Source: Epiperipatus broadwayi
Taxonomy: Eukaryota; Onychophora; Udeonychophora; Euonychophora; Peripatidae
Length of the DNA stretch: 64,000 bases
Reading direction: 5' to 3'
NCBI GenBank assembly: GCA_028023455.1
Contig: JAQFVV010006542.1
Coordinates: forward strand, 461,271 to 525,270
The position numbers and the translations under genes were made by a program. Below, one piece after another: positions 35,001-45,413 of this stretch. Position 1 is the first letter of the stretch. Every line of letters starts with the position of its first letter. The notes beneath the pieces were generated by a model. The model was given only the letters and a program-made list of their open reading frames with translations. It was not told where the DNA came from and did no database searches.

Positions 35001-36574
35001 TAATTCAAACCATAATCACATATTTTTCTGACGGTAAATCTTGGTTAGTCCCATAATATTTATTATTTCTTCTTTTGTCCGAATGTTCTCCTTTATGCTT
35101 ATTAAAGTTTTAAATAAATTAGTTCATTTAATAAACTGTTTAGACGATCTTTAGTTTTAGTGTTTAATCCAAAATTATTAGAAAAACATTTTATTTAGTT
35201 ATCCCACGAAGCTTTTTAATGTTCTGGCGAATATTACCTCGGCGCGTTGATGCATCTTTATTTCTAGTTAAACTACAATTATTTAATAATTACGGTACCA
35301 ATTGCATTTTCCATGGATCCAATATTTTATATTTCTCTTCTGTAAAAAATTTTTTTTTTCTTTAGGCAAGTGTTTTCCTTGGTAAACTTCACTTTCATTC
35401 ATTATTATTTTATATACACTACTTTCAATCTTTAACTATTTTCTAGAGTATTTTCTCAAGTCATCTTAAAGAAAGCAATTCAAACTATTTCAATATTAAA
35501 ATTCCTTTTGTCCATTTATTCTTATACGAATAATACTTATTTTTATTTTCCATTATCTTCATTAACTTTGTGCACAATATCCTTTCATTGATTTTATACG
35601 CACGAAAACAGCTTTCATAGTGATACGCTATATAAACTATATCAATGAATAATATTAACATATTTGGAACATTATAAAATTTACAACTTGGTTTTAAGAA
35701 TCTATCCATTTTCTATTGAAAACTCCGATTATATTTCGATAGAATCCACTGGTAGGTTACTGTAAAGTTAGTGAAACATTACTATGAAAAACTTTTTTTT
35801 AAAACACTTTATTCTAAGATTCTCTTTGGATGATTTTTTAAATTGTCAGTTGGTTTCTTTCAAAGATATTATTAAAATTATAATAAAATTGACTAATAAA
35901 TTGAAGAAAAAAAAATTAGAGAGCTTAAAATTTTACCTCTGCTCTGGAGTCAACACATTTTTGTTCTCCCCTGTTTATACAATTAGTTGGCGCAATTTTG
36001 GTTGTCTGCCAAGATCTATTTTTTTATTGGTCAATCCCTAAAGTTTTAAAATCATGATGTAATAGACTTAAATGTTAACTAATTATTATTTTTAAATCAA
36101 TTATTATCTATTACAATTTAAGTACCTTTAAAACAATTTTGAAATAATAATTAATAAAAGTGTATACTACTTATTTTTATTATGATGTGTGACAATTCCA
36201 TCCACTTCTATAATATACTATTTAAATATTTTAATTATTAGTATTAATTTAAACTGGTGCTTATACATAGAATATTCCAGACAGTCACATAGTCATTTCC
36301 GGTGTTTAGTCTATTTTTATCTGTCTTAATAAATTTGCTACTTATATTATATAAAATAATTATATAAAATTTTGAAAAACAATTTAGAAAAATATAGAAT
36401 TAGATACAATTCTCACCATCACAATATTTATTATTAAATATATCATATTAATCTTTTACTGCTTAATATAATCTATAATTTTAAATACTATATAATATTA
36501 ATTTTAAAATTTTTTAGTAATTGACCATTTATAACCATCATTGACCTATAGAAAAGGGCACAATATATATATAT
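31993..36574. other. Non-coding DNA between two LTR elements
   Basis: Starts with an AT array (31993-32026). The segment 32160-32560 is noticeably less A+T-rich than its surroundings but has no recognisable ORF. A TTGGCGCAATTTTGG segment at 35984-35998 vaguely resembles a primer-binding site, but no matching LTR pair was found. No supported gene was seen up to the start of LTR element A. Confidence 0.4.
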
Positions 36575-39500
36575 TCTAACCTATTAATAAGATGAGCTTC
36601 CTATTTATATTAGGAATCCATCCAGAAGGCCTCAACCCTTCCGTCTACTCTTCGTCTAGTCCGGATAATAAACTTTTTACCCAATAATAATAATAGTAAT
36701 AGTTCTACTTTAGGTTAGTTCTATAATAATTCGGCTCCAGCGATATGCAGTTCAGACAGAGATAGAATTAAAAAAAAATTATCATTAATAAAATAAATTT
36801 AAAAAGAAAATTTAGAATAAACTAACATTCTTTCTCTATCCAAAATACATTCTCTGGGCTGTAAGTATGTGCACTGTTCGACAATGATGATGATGATTTT
36901 TCATGTCATTGTTAATATTACTGACTAAAACAAAATATTCATTAATTTGCCAATATGATCTCAATATTTTTGGTTATTATACAATTAGATGTTTCAATCT
37001 CTTAAGCCATGCCACGCTTGTAATATTGATCTGAATTTGATCAATTATTAATTTAAGAGCACTTATAATATTGACACTAATCTCAGGGTTCTCTGTTATA
37101 TTTAATAAAATTGCTCGGCAGTATTGTGTTGTCGCATATGACTGACATTCTGGTCAGCTATAGGAAACATTTACCTTATTTAAATTCTAGGTGTCTTAAT
37201 CCACATATCAACTAATATAATATTTAACGAGATGATCACCATATTCAATAACAACGCATAATTTTGAATAATAAAGCCTTTTAAATCCAGAATCTCAGTC
37301 GGAATGATGAAAAGACAAGGGTGCTTTTGTGTCCTTCCATTATCCATGACAACACAATAATTTCACTAAGATGTATTACTTAGACACTTTACTTAAATGT
37401 GTATTCAACAATGTGCAACCAAAAATAGTAGTTTGGGATAAAGTGATTTTACACACATATAAAATAAAATAAAATGTCTTGGTCTGAAGTTTTCAATTCC
37501 ATAAATAATTCTTATTAAAACATAATATAATGAAATATTTTGATCTGCTTACAATTGTCTATCTGGTGTTTTGAATTTAAGATTTCATAAATGATTTTGG
37601 ACTCAAGAAAGTATTGCAAGTAGTATGCAAATACTCTTTTATTTCGCACATAAGAAAAATGACTCAAAACAACTTGTAACAAAACGATAATTTATTATTA
37701 AATTATAACAAAATTCTAATTTATTATTATTATTTAACAGAAATATTTTTTATGATTAACATAATAAACAAACAGATACAATTTATTCGATCCCATATGG
37801 ATAAAACAAAATATAACTAATATTAATTCGTCTATACTTTTAGACTTGGATTCGAACTACCTCTTCATCTTCTTTTTACATTTATGTAAAATTGAATATA
37901 ACAAAATAAATAGTATTATCGATACATCAAATCATTCGTTTAGTGTATCTTATATGAACGGTTACTTAAATTTATTGACTAACGATCTGTTTTAAAACAA
38001 AAATAATCTGATTCTAGGCAATGCGTACAATCGATTTTTTTATTATCATATCTTTAATTAAATGATAGTTTTTATTTAGATAACTTATTATAATTTATGG
38101 GTTATGTATCAGAAGTTACACTTATTATTTTAATATTTACCTTAATAACAACTGAAGTTGTTATACACACTGTTTTCCTCAGTCTAAGTTATATTGTGAG
38201 TGCTACTTAATCATTAACCTGAATTAAACCTAGTATTTGAACCCTCTATTGGCAAAATGAAAATTTTTAAATTACACAATTTTAAAACTTACTCTCTCCA
38301 TTGACTTACGTGTGGATTACCAGCACTATTCCGTCGCACAATTCAGACATTGATCAGATACACTAGCACGCTATTTATACTAAATGGAGCTTGAGGAATT
38401 AACCTCTAATATACCCATTATCTTGCCATAACTTTCTAAACAAACACAATATTCAACACCTTTCGTGGTGGAATTATCTCTATCTTCTCATGAGGAATAA
38501 GGAATAACACTGAAGGGCTGTAGAGTTAACTACTATATTAAATAGTTTGGTGGGTCCTTGTCTCTTAATTGGGCATAATAGGAACACACACCAAATATAA
38601 TCCTCTCCTGGGATTTTAACTAATGAAATACACTAAATACTATATAAAGTACTGATCGTCCTAACTATGAGAAGCGATCACTTGGGTTATAAACATACCC
38701 GAATGCTAGATTTATCTATTCCCCTCATGAAAAATAAAGCTTTTGGGGTGATTATTTTCTATCCCACAAAATAGATACATTACAATTATTACTTAGGCGC
38801 ATATTAAGTCTATACCGATGCTATATCGGGGCAAGACAAGCAAATACACTAATTACTCTAAATTTATGTTCCGGGGTATACTTAGATCAGCATCTGATAT
38901 CAATGGATATCATAGAATACAATAATAATTTTCACTTTTGCCAAAGAAACATTCAACAGATAATTGGAAGTATAGTATTTTGAACTAAATCAAGTGAATG
39001 CGTTAATAAAGAATAATTAGGAATAAGTTCCTTAATTAACATGGTATAAATTTGTTTCAAACTTTAAATAAGTAATATTTTGTATAGCACTTCTCTTTAA
39101 TTACTTCTGATAATTTTAACTAGATATTTTACCTATTAAGTATCTAAATTTTTCCTCTTCCACGCATCTAACATCCAAATTGATACTCATAATTGCATGT
39201 CATAAGTAAACACATTTTATAAAAAAAAATATTTTTTTCATGTCAAATATAAATTTAACCTAGAATAATTACATAAAAACATACCTTTATGATTACAAGG
39301 TCATTTAAATATTGCTTGAATATATATCCTTTAACCTGCTGATATAAAAAAAAAAATACACATAATTTTACAAATTAGTAAAAAAAAAAATTACTTAACA
39401 AGTGCTTATAATATCACTAAAAAAAAATGTTTTCCGTTGGGCACTTTATCCAGATGAAGAACTTGATTCATTCGTAGTTCACGAAGCAAATTTAAACAAG

Positions 39501-41133
39501 AAACACATTTTATTATTTCATTTATAAAAAGTTGCCTTCATTCTGGTGCACTTAATAGTAGGCAAAGAAAAACATAGCAGCGTTGGATTTTAATTCTTCC
39601 TTGAATTAACTGCTATAATTATGGGATCCAAGAAAACAATACATATTTTAACGTAGACGAATATTTTATTCTAAATGATAACACACACATATTCAATTCT
39701 TTTCTTTTTTACTATTGGCAATACGTATCATTTTTAGCTAGCTGGTTTATGAATAAAAGAATGCGCGAATTTTCCAAAATATTCTTATAATAAAGACTGC
39801 AGCTGACTTACATGGATATATAGTTTTAACGACTCCCATTATGTATAATATAACATATTATTTTATGGTTATAATTAGGTCACTAATGTTTGTAGTTTTT
39901 ATTCCTACTCTAGGAATTATAATTTTTCTTTAATAATGAATTCTCTGTAAATGCACACATACAAATTTTTCAATATTTGCCTTGAGAAAATTTATATTTC
40001 TTTTTAAAAAAAAATATGCAGGTGCATAAGTAAATATCGTTTATTATTTATATTATTTCTAGATAATTTTCAGTGAATAAAACAGATTTTAACGTGGGGA
40101 ACTTGCATTATTTTCTAAAGCAGACAATTTCTGTTAGAAAGAGCGCGAAATTGTTTGGTTAACTTTCCATGGCTTTTATAATATGTCCTTTAATTCTAAT
40201 TTTTCTTTTATACCATGAAAAGATTGTTAAATACGGTAAAGTTAACAAATAATTAATTATTTCTTGGAAATTATTTATATTGCTTAGTTTAACTATAATG
40301 ATATTTTCCGTGATCGCTGTAGTCAATACGGTGATCTCAAACTTTAGCATAAGGTAGCACATTTTGAGTATAAAAAGCTTTAAAATAGGTAGAGCAATAG
40401 AAGATTATGGATGTCTTATCAAAATATTTTAGCTAGACATGATTTTGTTAAAATGTTACTTGAATTATATTTATTTCTGCAATAAAAAATATAAAAATTT
40501 GTTACCGAATTTCAGCACTGCTTTCTCTTGTAAAACTTATGTCAGACTAGTTTTTTCTACAAAATTTAGCGGTCTTCTTTTAGCGACCTCTGACAGAAAA
40601 ATAATTATTTAATTATACATAAACAAAGGAAAGGAAAAAAAAAACTTATTACAGCTATATTTCTGTATGCTTTAAATGGATTACAAGATATTTGACAACT
40701 AATTAAAAATAATAAATATCTTTAACTATTAATGCTTATTAGTAATGTATAATTCTGTATACATTATTATCTAAATAATTTTAAAAAAAATTATCAGAAG
40801 TTATTGTGCTTTATGATAAGACACTCATCCACTCTCCCCTCTACCCATCCAAAATCAATTACTGTTTAAGAGATGTGCTTTTATACTATATTAAATTACT
40901 CTTATTGTTAACATATTTTAACTAAATTATTTATGCTCTTCTTAAAAATGACATTTAGATTACTAAATTTATTAGTTATTTGCTTAAAACACGTTATAGT
41001 GAGTAAATAGCATATTTTATTAATCACTTAATATTATTATTATTTTACTTTTTATTTCCTAGAAAAGGATTGCATTGTTTTTCCTGTAGGAAATAATGCT
41101 AAACAAACCAACTGTCAATAACACTAGGTTACA
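36575..41133 (-). repeat. 3' LTR of LTR element A (~4.56 kb)
   Basis: Almost identical to 45414-49971 over about 4.56 kb, in the same orientation. On the minus strand the LTR begins TGTAACC and ends GGTTAGA, so the short terminal inverted repeat is imperfect. By eye some 45-50 differences separate the two LTRs, about 1 percent. That means a recent insertion, though not a brand-new one. Upstream on the minus strand is a purine-rich tract, GGTGGGAGAAT. The 4 bp outside this LTR (ATAT) match those outside the other, consistent with a 4-bp target duplication but uninformative inside an AT run. I see no protein-coding frame in the LTR. Confidence 0.85.
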
Positions 41134-41146
41134 ATTCTCCCACCGT
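41134..41146 (-). promoter_or_regulatory. Polypurine tract of LTR element A
   Basis: On the minus strand GGTGGGAGAAT immediately precedes TGTAACC, the first bases of the 3' LTR. Purine-rich tracts in this position prime plus-strand DNA synthesis in LTR retrotransposons. Confidence 0.6.
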
Positions 41147-41356
41147 TATGAAAAAATAAAAATAAAATAATACATACATTATTAATATTTCTTATTGTAT
41201 TGTTAGGTCTATATTATACTTCTTTTAGAAGTTAATAAATTAAATCTTACAGATTTAATTTTGTTTAGGATATGGTAGTAAGCTTCGGGCATTATAGGTA
41301 CCTCTTGTTCCATTAAGGGTTGAGATCTTATTTAATTTAATACCCTACTACTTTTA

Positions 41357-41798
41357 CTACTTTTTATCTTTTTTTAGTATCATTATGATCCCACTAGTAG
41401 AAGGTTGATTCTCATTTAGAATCCTTTTCTTCACTGCCGGCCTACTAATGTGGCTATTCGGTCTACTATAGGGATTCGTCCTATAATATCCCTTTTCTTT
41501 ACTTAACCTCCTCTTTCCCACATAGGACCTATCTATGAAATTAACATTGTTTACCATAGGATGGTATCCCTATTTGCCCTACTCCTATTTTCAATATTTT
41601 TATCACTAGTTTCCACGAATCCAAAATCTCAACTACTTCTTCTATCATATGTCGGTCAGCAGCAATCAAGACCTGCTCGATATGCCTCGGTAAATTATGG
41701 CGAATTATTCTCACAATTTGGGTCTCGGACAAAGGATAGGCTGTTAATGTTTTCAGTTTGACGGCCTGACTCCTGAAAAACTGAGTGTAACTGCCCTT
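41357..41798 (-). pseudogene. Gag C-terminal part, separated from its N-terminus by a PLE insertion
   Basis: Minus-strand continuation of the gag ORF. From the duplicated target AAGGGCAGTTA it reads KGSYTQFFRSQAVKLKTLTA, then AYPLSETQIVRIIRHNLP and HMIEEVVEILDSW, a plausible end of a retrotransposon gag core domain. The direct frame stops at 41541. A second basic frame (41557-41357, containing KRRLSKEKGYYRTNPYSR) probably belongs to the same protein after a frameshift. No CCHC zinc knuckle, protease or RT is visible before the polypurine tract. Confidence 0.7.
41788..41798. repeat. Target-site duplication of the PLE dimer (left)
   Basis: TAACTGCCCTT, repeated exactly at 43118-43128. Removing 41799-43128 rejoins the gag reading frame. 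Confidence 0.85.
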
Positions 41799-42099
41799 GT
41801 GTTTTTCTGAAGGTTTGTGATGATGGTGTTCTAGCTGTATTTTTATATTGGACTATTTCCATCATCTAATATGTGTGTTGAATGTCTTTAGAAAAGTTTA
41901 ATTTTTAGTTAAATATTCCAAATGCATTCAACTGTTAGTAATATCACAGCAAACAGGTTAGTATATGCACCAACTGTTAGTAATATCACAGCAAACAAAT
42001 GTTAATAATATCACAGCAAACAGGTTAGTATATGCACTAACTGTTAGTAATATCACAGCAAACAGGTTAGTATATGCACAACGTTTTGAGAGGTATTTT

Positions 42100-42137
42100 T
42101 CTCCCCTCTTCTTCAGGTGTTGCTGGCCTGACCAGTG
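42100..42137 (-). ncRNA. Hammerhead-like motif (left PLE arm)
   Basis: Reverse complement of the right-arm motif: CCTGAAGA, an AGAGG/CCTCT stem, then CAAAACGTT. The core has A for G12, so activity is doubtful. Confidence 0.4.
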
Positions 42138-42239
42138 ACAGTACTAGCATGGGATTCGAACCTGGGTCCTTAGATTCTTGATTATTGAAATTTAAGGTAA
42201 CGCTCTAACCAACTGAGCCATCCTGCCAAAGGCAACAGT
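42138..42239 (-). other. tRNA-like segment (left PLE arm)
   Basis: Inverted copy of the tRNA-like segment at 42718-42820, with A-box-like TGGCTCAGTTGG and B-box-like GGTTCGAATCC. See the right-arm entry for structure. Confidence 0.6.
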
Positions 42240-42414
42240 ATGTAGTAATTTCATATACTTATCTATGAGGTTCCTCCTGATTTCTCCACTTTTTCCTCAG
42301 AGCAAAGTTGATTAGTGATTTCCATACATTATGTATAGTCACACTAGGTTGGCTTATGGGATTTTTTGCCATTGTCATGTGAGCAGCTTCTTTAAATTTT
42401 CTTATTTTTTTTTG

Positions 42415-42690
42415 CAAGAACATAAACTAATGATTAGAAGAGAGAAAACAGATGTGTCTAAGGTAGCAGACCATGTATGGACCAATGAACATACGTTCAA
42501 TTGGGAAAATACAAAAATATTGGATAAAGAAGAAAAGGTACAAAGAAGAAAATTTAAAGAAGCTTCTCACATGACAATGGCAAAAAATCCCATAAGCCAA
42601 CCTAGTGTGACTATACATAATGTATGGAAATCACTAATCAACTTTGCTCTGAGGAAAAAGTGGAGAAATCAGGAGGAACCTCATAGATAA
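42415..42690 (+). CDS. PLE GIY-YIG domain C-terminal fragment
   Basis: About 92 codons with EHKLMIRREKTDVSKVADHV, then WTNEHTFNWENTKIL and QRRKFKEASHM. The order Glu-His, Ala-x-His, His-x-Phe-Asn-Trp and Arg-Arg-x-x-Glu-Ala is that of the C-terminal half of the GIY-YIG nuclease in Penelope-like elements. The open frame can be extended upstream to 42331, but that part belongs to the opposite arm and is not PLE coding sequence. 5'-truncated and non-functional alone. A minus-strand copy of its last ~50 codons is in the other arm. Confidence 0.72.
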   Translation, partial: QEHKLMIRREKTDVSKVADHVWTNEHTFNWENTKILDKEEKVQRRKFKEASHMTMAKNPISQPSVTIHNVWKSLINFALRKKWRNQEEPHR

Positions 42691-42717
42691 GTATATGAAA
42701 TTACTACATACTGTTGC

Positions 42718-42820
42718 CTTTGGCAGGATGGCTCAGTTGGTTAGAGCGTTACCTTAAATTTCAATAATCAAGAATCTAAGGACCCAGGTTCGAATCCCAT
42801 GCTAGTACTGTCACTGGTCA
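42718..42820 (+). other. tRNA-like segment (right PLE arm)
   Basis: GCAGGATGGCTCAGTTGGTT starts a tRNA-like stretch. The D-arm GCTC/GAGC is intact and TGGCTCAGTTGG fits a pol III A box. After an enlarged, unpaired anticodon region, AGGTTCGAATCCC fits a B box, but the T-arm stem is poor and no acceptor stem closes. It is therefore a tRNA-derived sequence, not a tRNA gene. Its position between the GIY-YIG stop and the hammerhead-like motif suggests an internal promoter or SINE-like tail in the PLE 3' end. Confidence 0.6.
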
Positions 42821-42827
42821 GGCCAGC

Positions 42828-42876
42828 AACACCTGAAGAAGAGGGGAGAAAAATACCTCTCAAAACGTTGTGCATA
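42828..42876 (+). ncRNA. Hammerhead-like motif (right PLE arm)
   Basis: CUGAAGA is followed by an AGAGG/CCUCU stem II, then AAAAC in place of GAAAC and GUU before GUG, which can pair with the CAC that precedes the core. The arrangement follows a type I hammerhead with minimal stem III, but G12 is A. Probably a degenerate ribozyme retained from the PLE terminal region. Confidence 0.42.
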
Positions 42877-43117
42877 TACTAACCTGTTTGCTGTGATATT
42901 ACTAACAGTTAGTGCATATACTAACCTGTTTGCTGTGATATTATTAACATTTGTTTGCTGTGATATTACTAACAGTTGGTGCATATACTAACCTGTTTGC
43001 TGTGATATTACTAACAGTTGAATGCATTTGGAATATTTAACTAAAAATTAAACTTTTCTAAAGACATTCAACACACATATTAGATGATGGAAATAGTCCA
43101 ATATAAAAATACAAATA

Positions 43118-43128
43118 TAACTGCCCTT
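43118..43128. repeat. Target-site duplication of the PLE dimer (right)
   Basis: TAACTGCCCTT, exact partner of 41788-41798. Confidence 0.85.
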
Positions 43129-44847
43129 ATTTATATGATATCTTTCTTGAGATATCTGATATCTGAGGTTGTCTTGGCGGTCTTCCCCCCAAAAACTGGC
43201 TAACATAAGATACTTAAAGTCCCCATATGTTTCCGGTTTTATAAATAACGATTGCCACCAATCTTTAGATGCCGCACGTAAATGGTTTTTGGCAATGGCA
43301 ATCTTCTCTACCTCAGACAAATGACATAAGGTGAACAATTCGTCTAAATTTTGGAGATATTCATGTGGATTCTCCTGGTATTCTCCTTTAAAGAACTTTA
43401 TTTTGAGGAATTTCAAGGCCATTGAGCTATTACTTTCAGGCTCTAACATGACTTTGTGTCTGGTCTCATTCAATGGATTGTACATTGATTCAAGTGGACT
43501 TATCATTGTAGGTAACTCAGAGATTACGGGTTTATTATGATCATTATTAATTTCTTTAACCTGAGTTTCAGCTACATTTTTACTATGAACAACTTTATCC
43601 ATATTAAGGTCCATAGCTTTCATACGACTTTCTAACCCTAATTTATAATTTTGCCATTCACAGTCTATTCTTGTAGAACTGTCCTTAAGGCCTACATTTA
43701 AATGTTGAATTTGTTGCTTTAACTGGTTAATAGTTTCATCTTTCTCTAACTCAAGTTTATCTTCTAGCCTTTGATATACTGTATTCTCACATTGAGTCAT
43801 ATATTCACCTATCTCCTCTTTGAGATCATTATGTAATATTTGGGAATTATTCTTTAATATCTCACTAAAATGTTCTACTTTTCCTATCACTTGAATTAAA
43901 TCACTTTCTATATTTTTATTAATTTCATATTGGGTTACCTCTTGAGTTTCTAACTTATCTATTCTGCTAGTAATCTGACTCTGACATCCTTTTGATAAAT
44001 CGTCAGGTTCAAGAGTTATATTTTGGACTTCTTCTTTTAAGTTTCTAAACTCACTCCTAGCACTATCTAATTCTCCCTTCATACATTCTATTTTATCCTT
44101 AACTTCACTGTTTAATTCTACATATTGACTTATGAAGTCCTGCTGAATAGCCTCGATCATCTTTTTGGCCCTTTCAGACTTTATTTCTATTTCTTTCTTA
44201 ATTTTTATTTCTAGTTTTTCGGAGGCTAATTTTGACTCTTCTATATGGTTCGTTAACTTTTCCCTTAGGTCTTTGGTCTCCTGTACGTGATTGTCTATTT
44301 TACTGTCCAAATTTTGAATTTGATTCTTTAATTCAGTATTGTAACTTTTTATTTGACTTTCTATTTTACTTTCTAATTCACTATTGGAATTTTTTATTTG
44401 ACTTTCTATTTTACTCTCTAATTCACTATTGGAATTTTTTATTTGACTTTCTATTTTACTTTCTGAGTTTTTTAATTCACTATTTAAATTTTGTATTTGA
44501 TTTTTTAATTCACTATTTAATTGTTGTACTTGACTTTCTATTCTACTCTCTAATTCACTATTGGAATTTTTTATTTGACTTTCTATTTTACTTTCCGAGT
44601 TTTTTAATTCACTATTTAAATTTTGTAACTGTGTAGACAAACTTTGTAATATTATAAATATTTGGACTTGCTCATCCCCAGGTAGATCTTTATCTACTTT
44701 AACTTTTTTCGGACTAACTTCATCTAAAGATTCTTGTTCCTCTCTTACTTCTACATGAAAATATGGTGTTTGTATATCTGGGGATTGGAGATCTTGGGAT
44801 TCTCCCAAATCCTCTGAAATATCCTGACTATCTTGGCTTTCACTCAT
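43118..44847 (-). CDS. Gag of LTR element A, N-terminal 576 codons
   Basis: The ORF begins MSESQDSQDISEDLGESQ at 44847 and is interrupted at 43118 by the PLE dimer; the apparent continuation to 43048 is PLE sequence. An acidic N-terminus is followed by a long coiled coil (residues ~70-420) made partly of internal repeats such as SELKNSESKIESQIKNSN. The C-terminal part, with FLKIKFFKGEYQENPHEYLQ, ASKDWWQSL and QERYHINKGSY, resembles the retrotransposon gag core domain that packages element RNA. It continues in frame at 41798. No pol gene follows. The coiled-coil extension is unusual for a gag and may drive assembly. It ends about 570 bp before the 5' LTR, with a primer-binding-like site beside that LTR. 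Confidence 0.8.
44262..44640. repeat. Tandem coding repeats in gag coiled coil
   Basis: Repeats of about 45 bp and of a larger period encode alternating SELESKIESQIKNSN-type and LNSELKNSESKIESQ-type units. They keep the heptad pattern and the reading frame. Confidence 0.75.
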
Positions 44848-45388
44848 ATTTAAAATTTTTAACTCTTTCTATTATCTGACAGTACTGAAATTAGTAATGA
44901 ACTATTAATAATATTGATAACAAATTATTGACAAGACATCCTGCCTCCATGCCTCTCCTATCAAAACAATCTACACCACAACTATGCCCTGATATTCAGA
45001 TAACTAAAGTCCCAATATTAACTATCGAATATTCTTTTCTCATATGCTACTTGGTCCATAGAAATCTCACCAAACCATTATGTAATATGGTATAAGTGCT
45101 AATCACACCACCAGACAAGCAGATCATCATAAATGATAAAATCATTACAATATTTTATGGAATTACTCACAGACCAGAACATTATAAACTAACAAATTTA
45201 TTTATTCAGTGGCAAAAGATTATGTCATAGAATAGACATTCATATAATATTTTATGGCTAAAGAACTAATTTATCACTGGCAAACATTTTCAATCAATGA
45301 ACAATTAATTTATTCACGTGCAAATAATATTTATGTTCATTTCAATAAAATTTTACCAAATTTATCGTGGCTAACTATAGCCATCGAT
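44848..45388 (-). other. 5' leader of LTR element A
   Basis: Non-coding stretch between the primer-binding site and the gag start; several short AT-rich direct repeats (CAAATAATTTT-like), no ORF. Confidence 0.4.
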
Positions 45389-45390
45389 GG

Positions 45391-45411
45391 CCCCTTATAG
45401 TTGGGCAGCCA
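45391..45411 (-). promoter_or_regulatory. Putative tRNA primer-binding site of LTR element A
   Basis: On the minus strand TGGCTGCCCAACTATAAGGG starts two bases after the 5' LTR end (GGTTAGA, then AA). A TGG start is expected, because the primer is a tRNA ending in CCA. The tRNA species cannot be assigned from sequence alone. Confidence 0.55.
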
Positions 45412-45413
45412 TT

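Larger units (their letters stand above)
41799..43117. mobile_element. Head-to-head PLE dimer inserted into gag
   Basis: The minus arm (41799-42403) and plus arm (about 42415-43117) are inverted copies of the 3' end of one Penelope-like element, joined at their 5' sides by a T-rich spacer of about 11 bp. The plus arm keeps ~130 bp more of the GIY-YIG coding end. Each arm contains, in 5' to 3' order, the coding end, a tRNA-like segment, a hammerhead-like motif (CTGAAGA, a stem, then AAAAC-GTT) and a ~42-bp minisatellite (AACTGTTAGTAATATCACAG and variants). One 11-bp duplication, TAACTGCCCTT, flanks the whole unit, so both copies arrived in one insertion. This family differs from the 20-24 kb pair. 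Confidence 0.85.

Noticed and set aside
35984-36010. Primer-binding-like TTGGCGCAATTTTGG suggesting another LTR element between 32 and 36.5 kb
   Set aside because: No matching LTR pair, polypurine tract or gag/pol sequence could be found around it.
40159-40362. 67-codon minus-strand frame, repeated at 48997-49200
   Set aside because: It is conserved only because it lies in the two nearly identical LTRs of element A; no motif and no sign of selection.
42138-42820. Two tRNA genes in inverted orientation
   Set aside because: A and B boxes and the D-arm are present, but the anticodon and T-arm stems do not fold and no acceptor stem closes; both are within PLE arms, so they are tRNA-derived repeat sequence.
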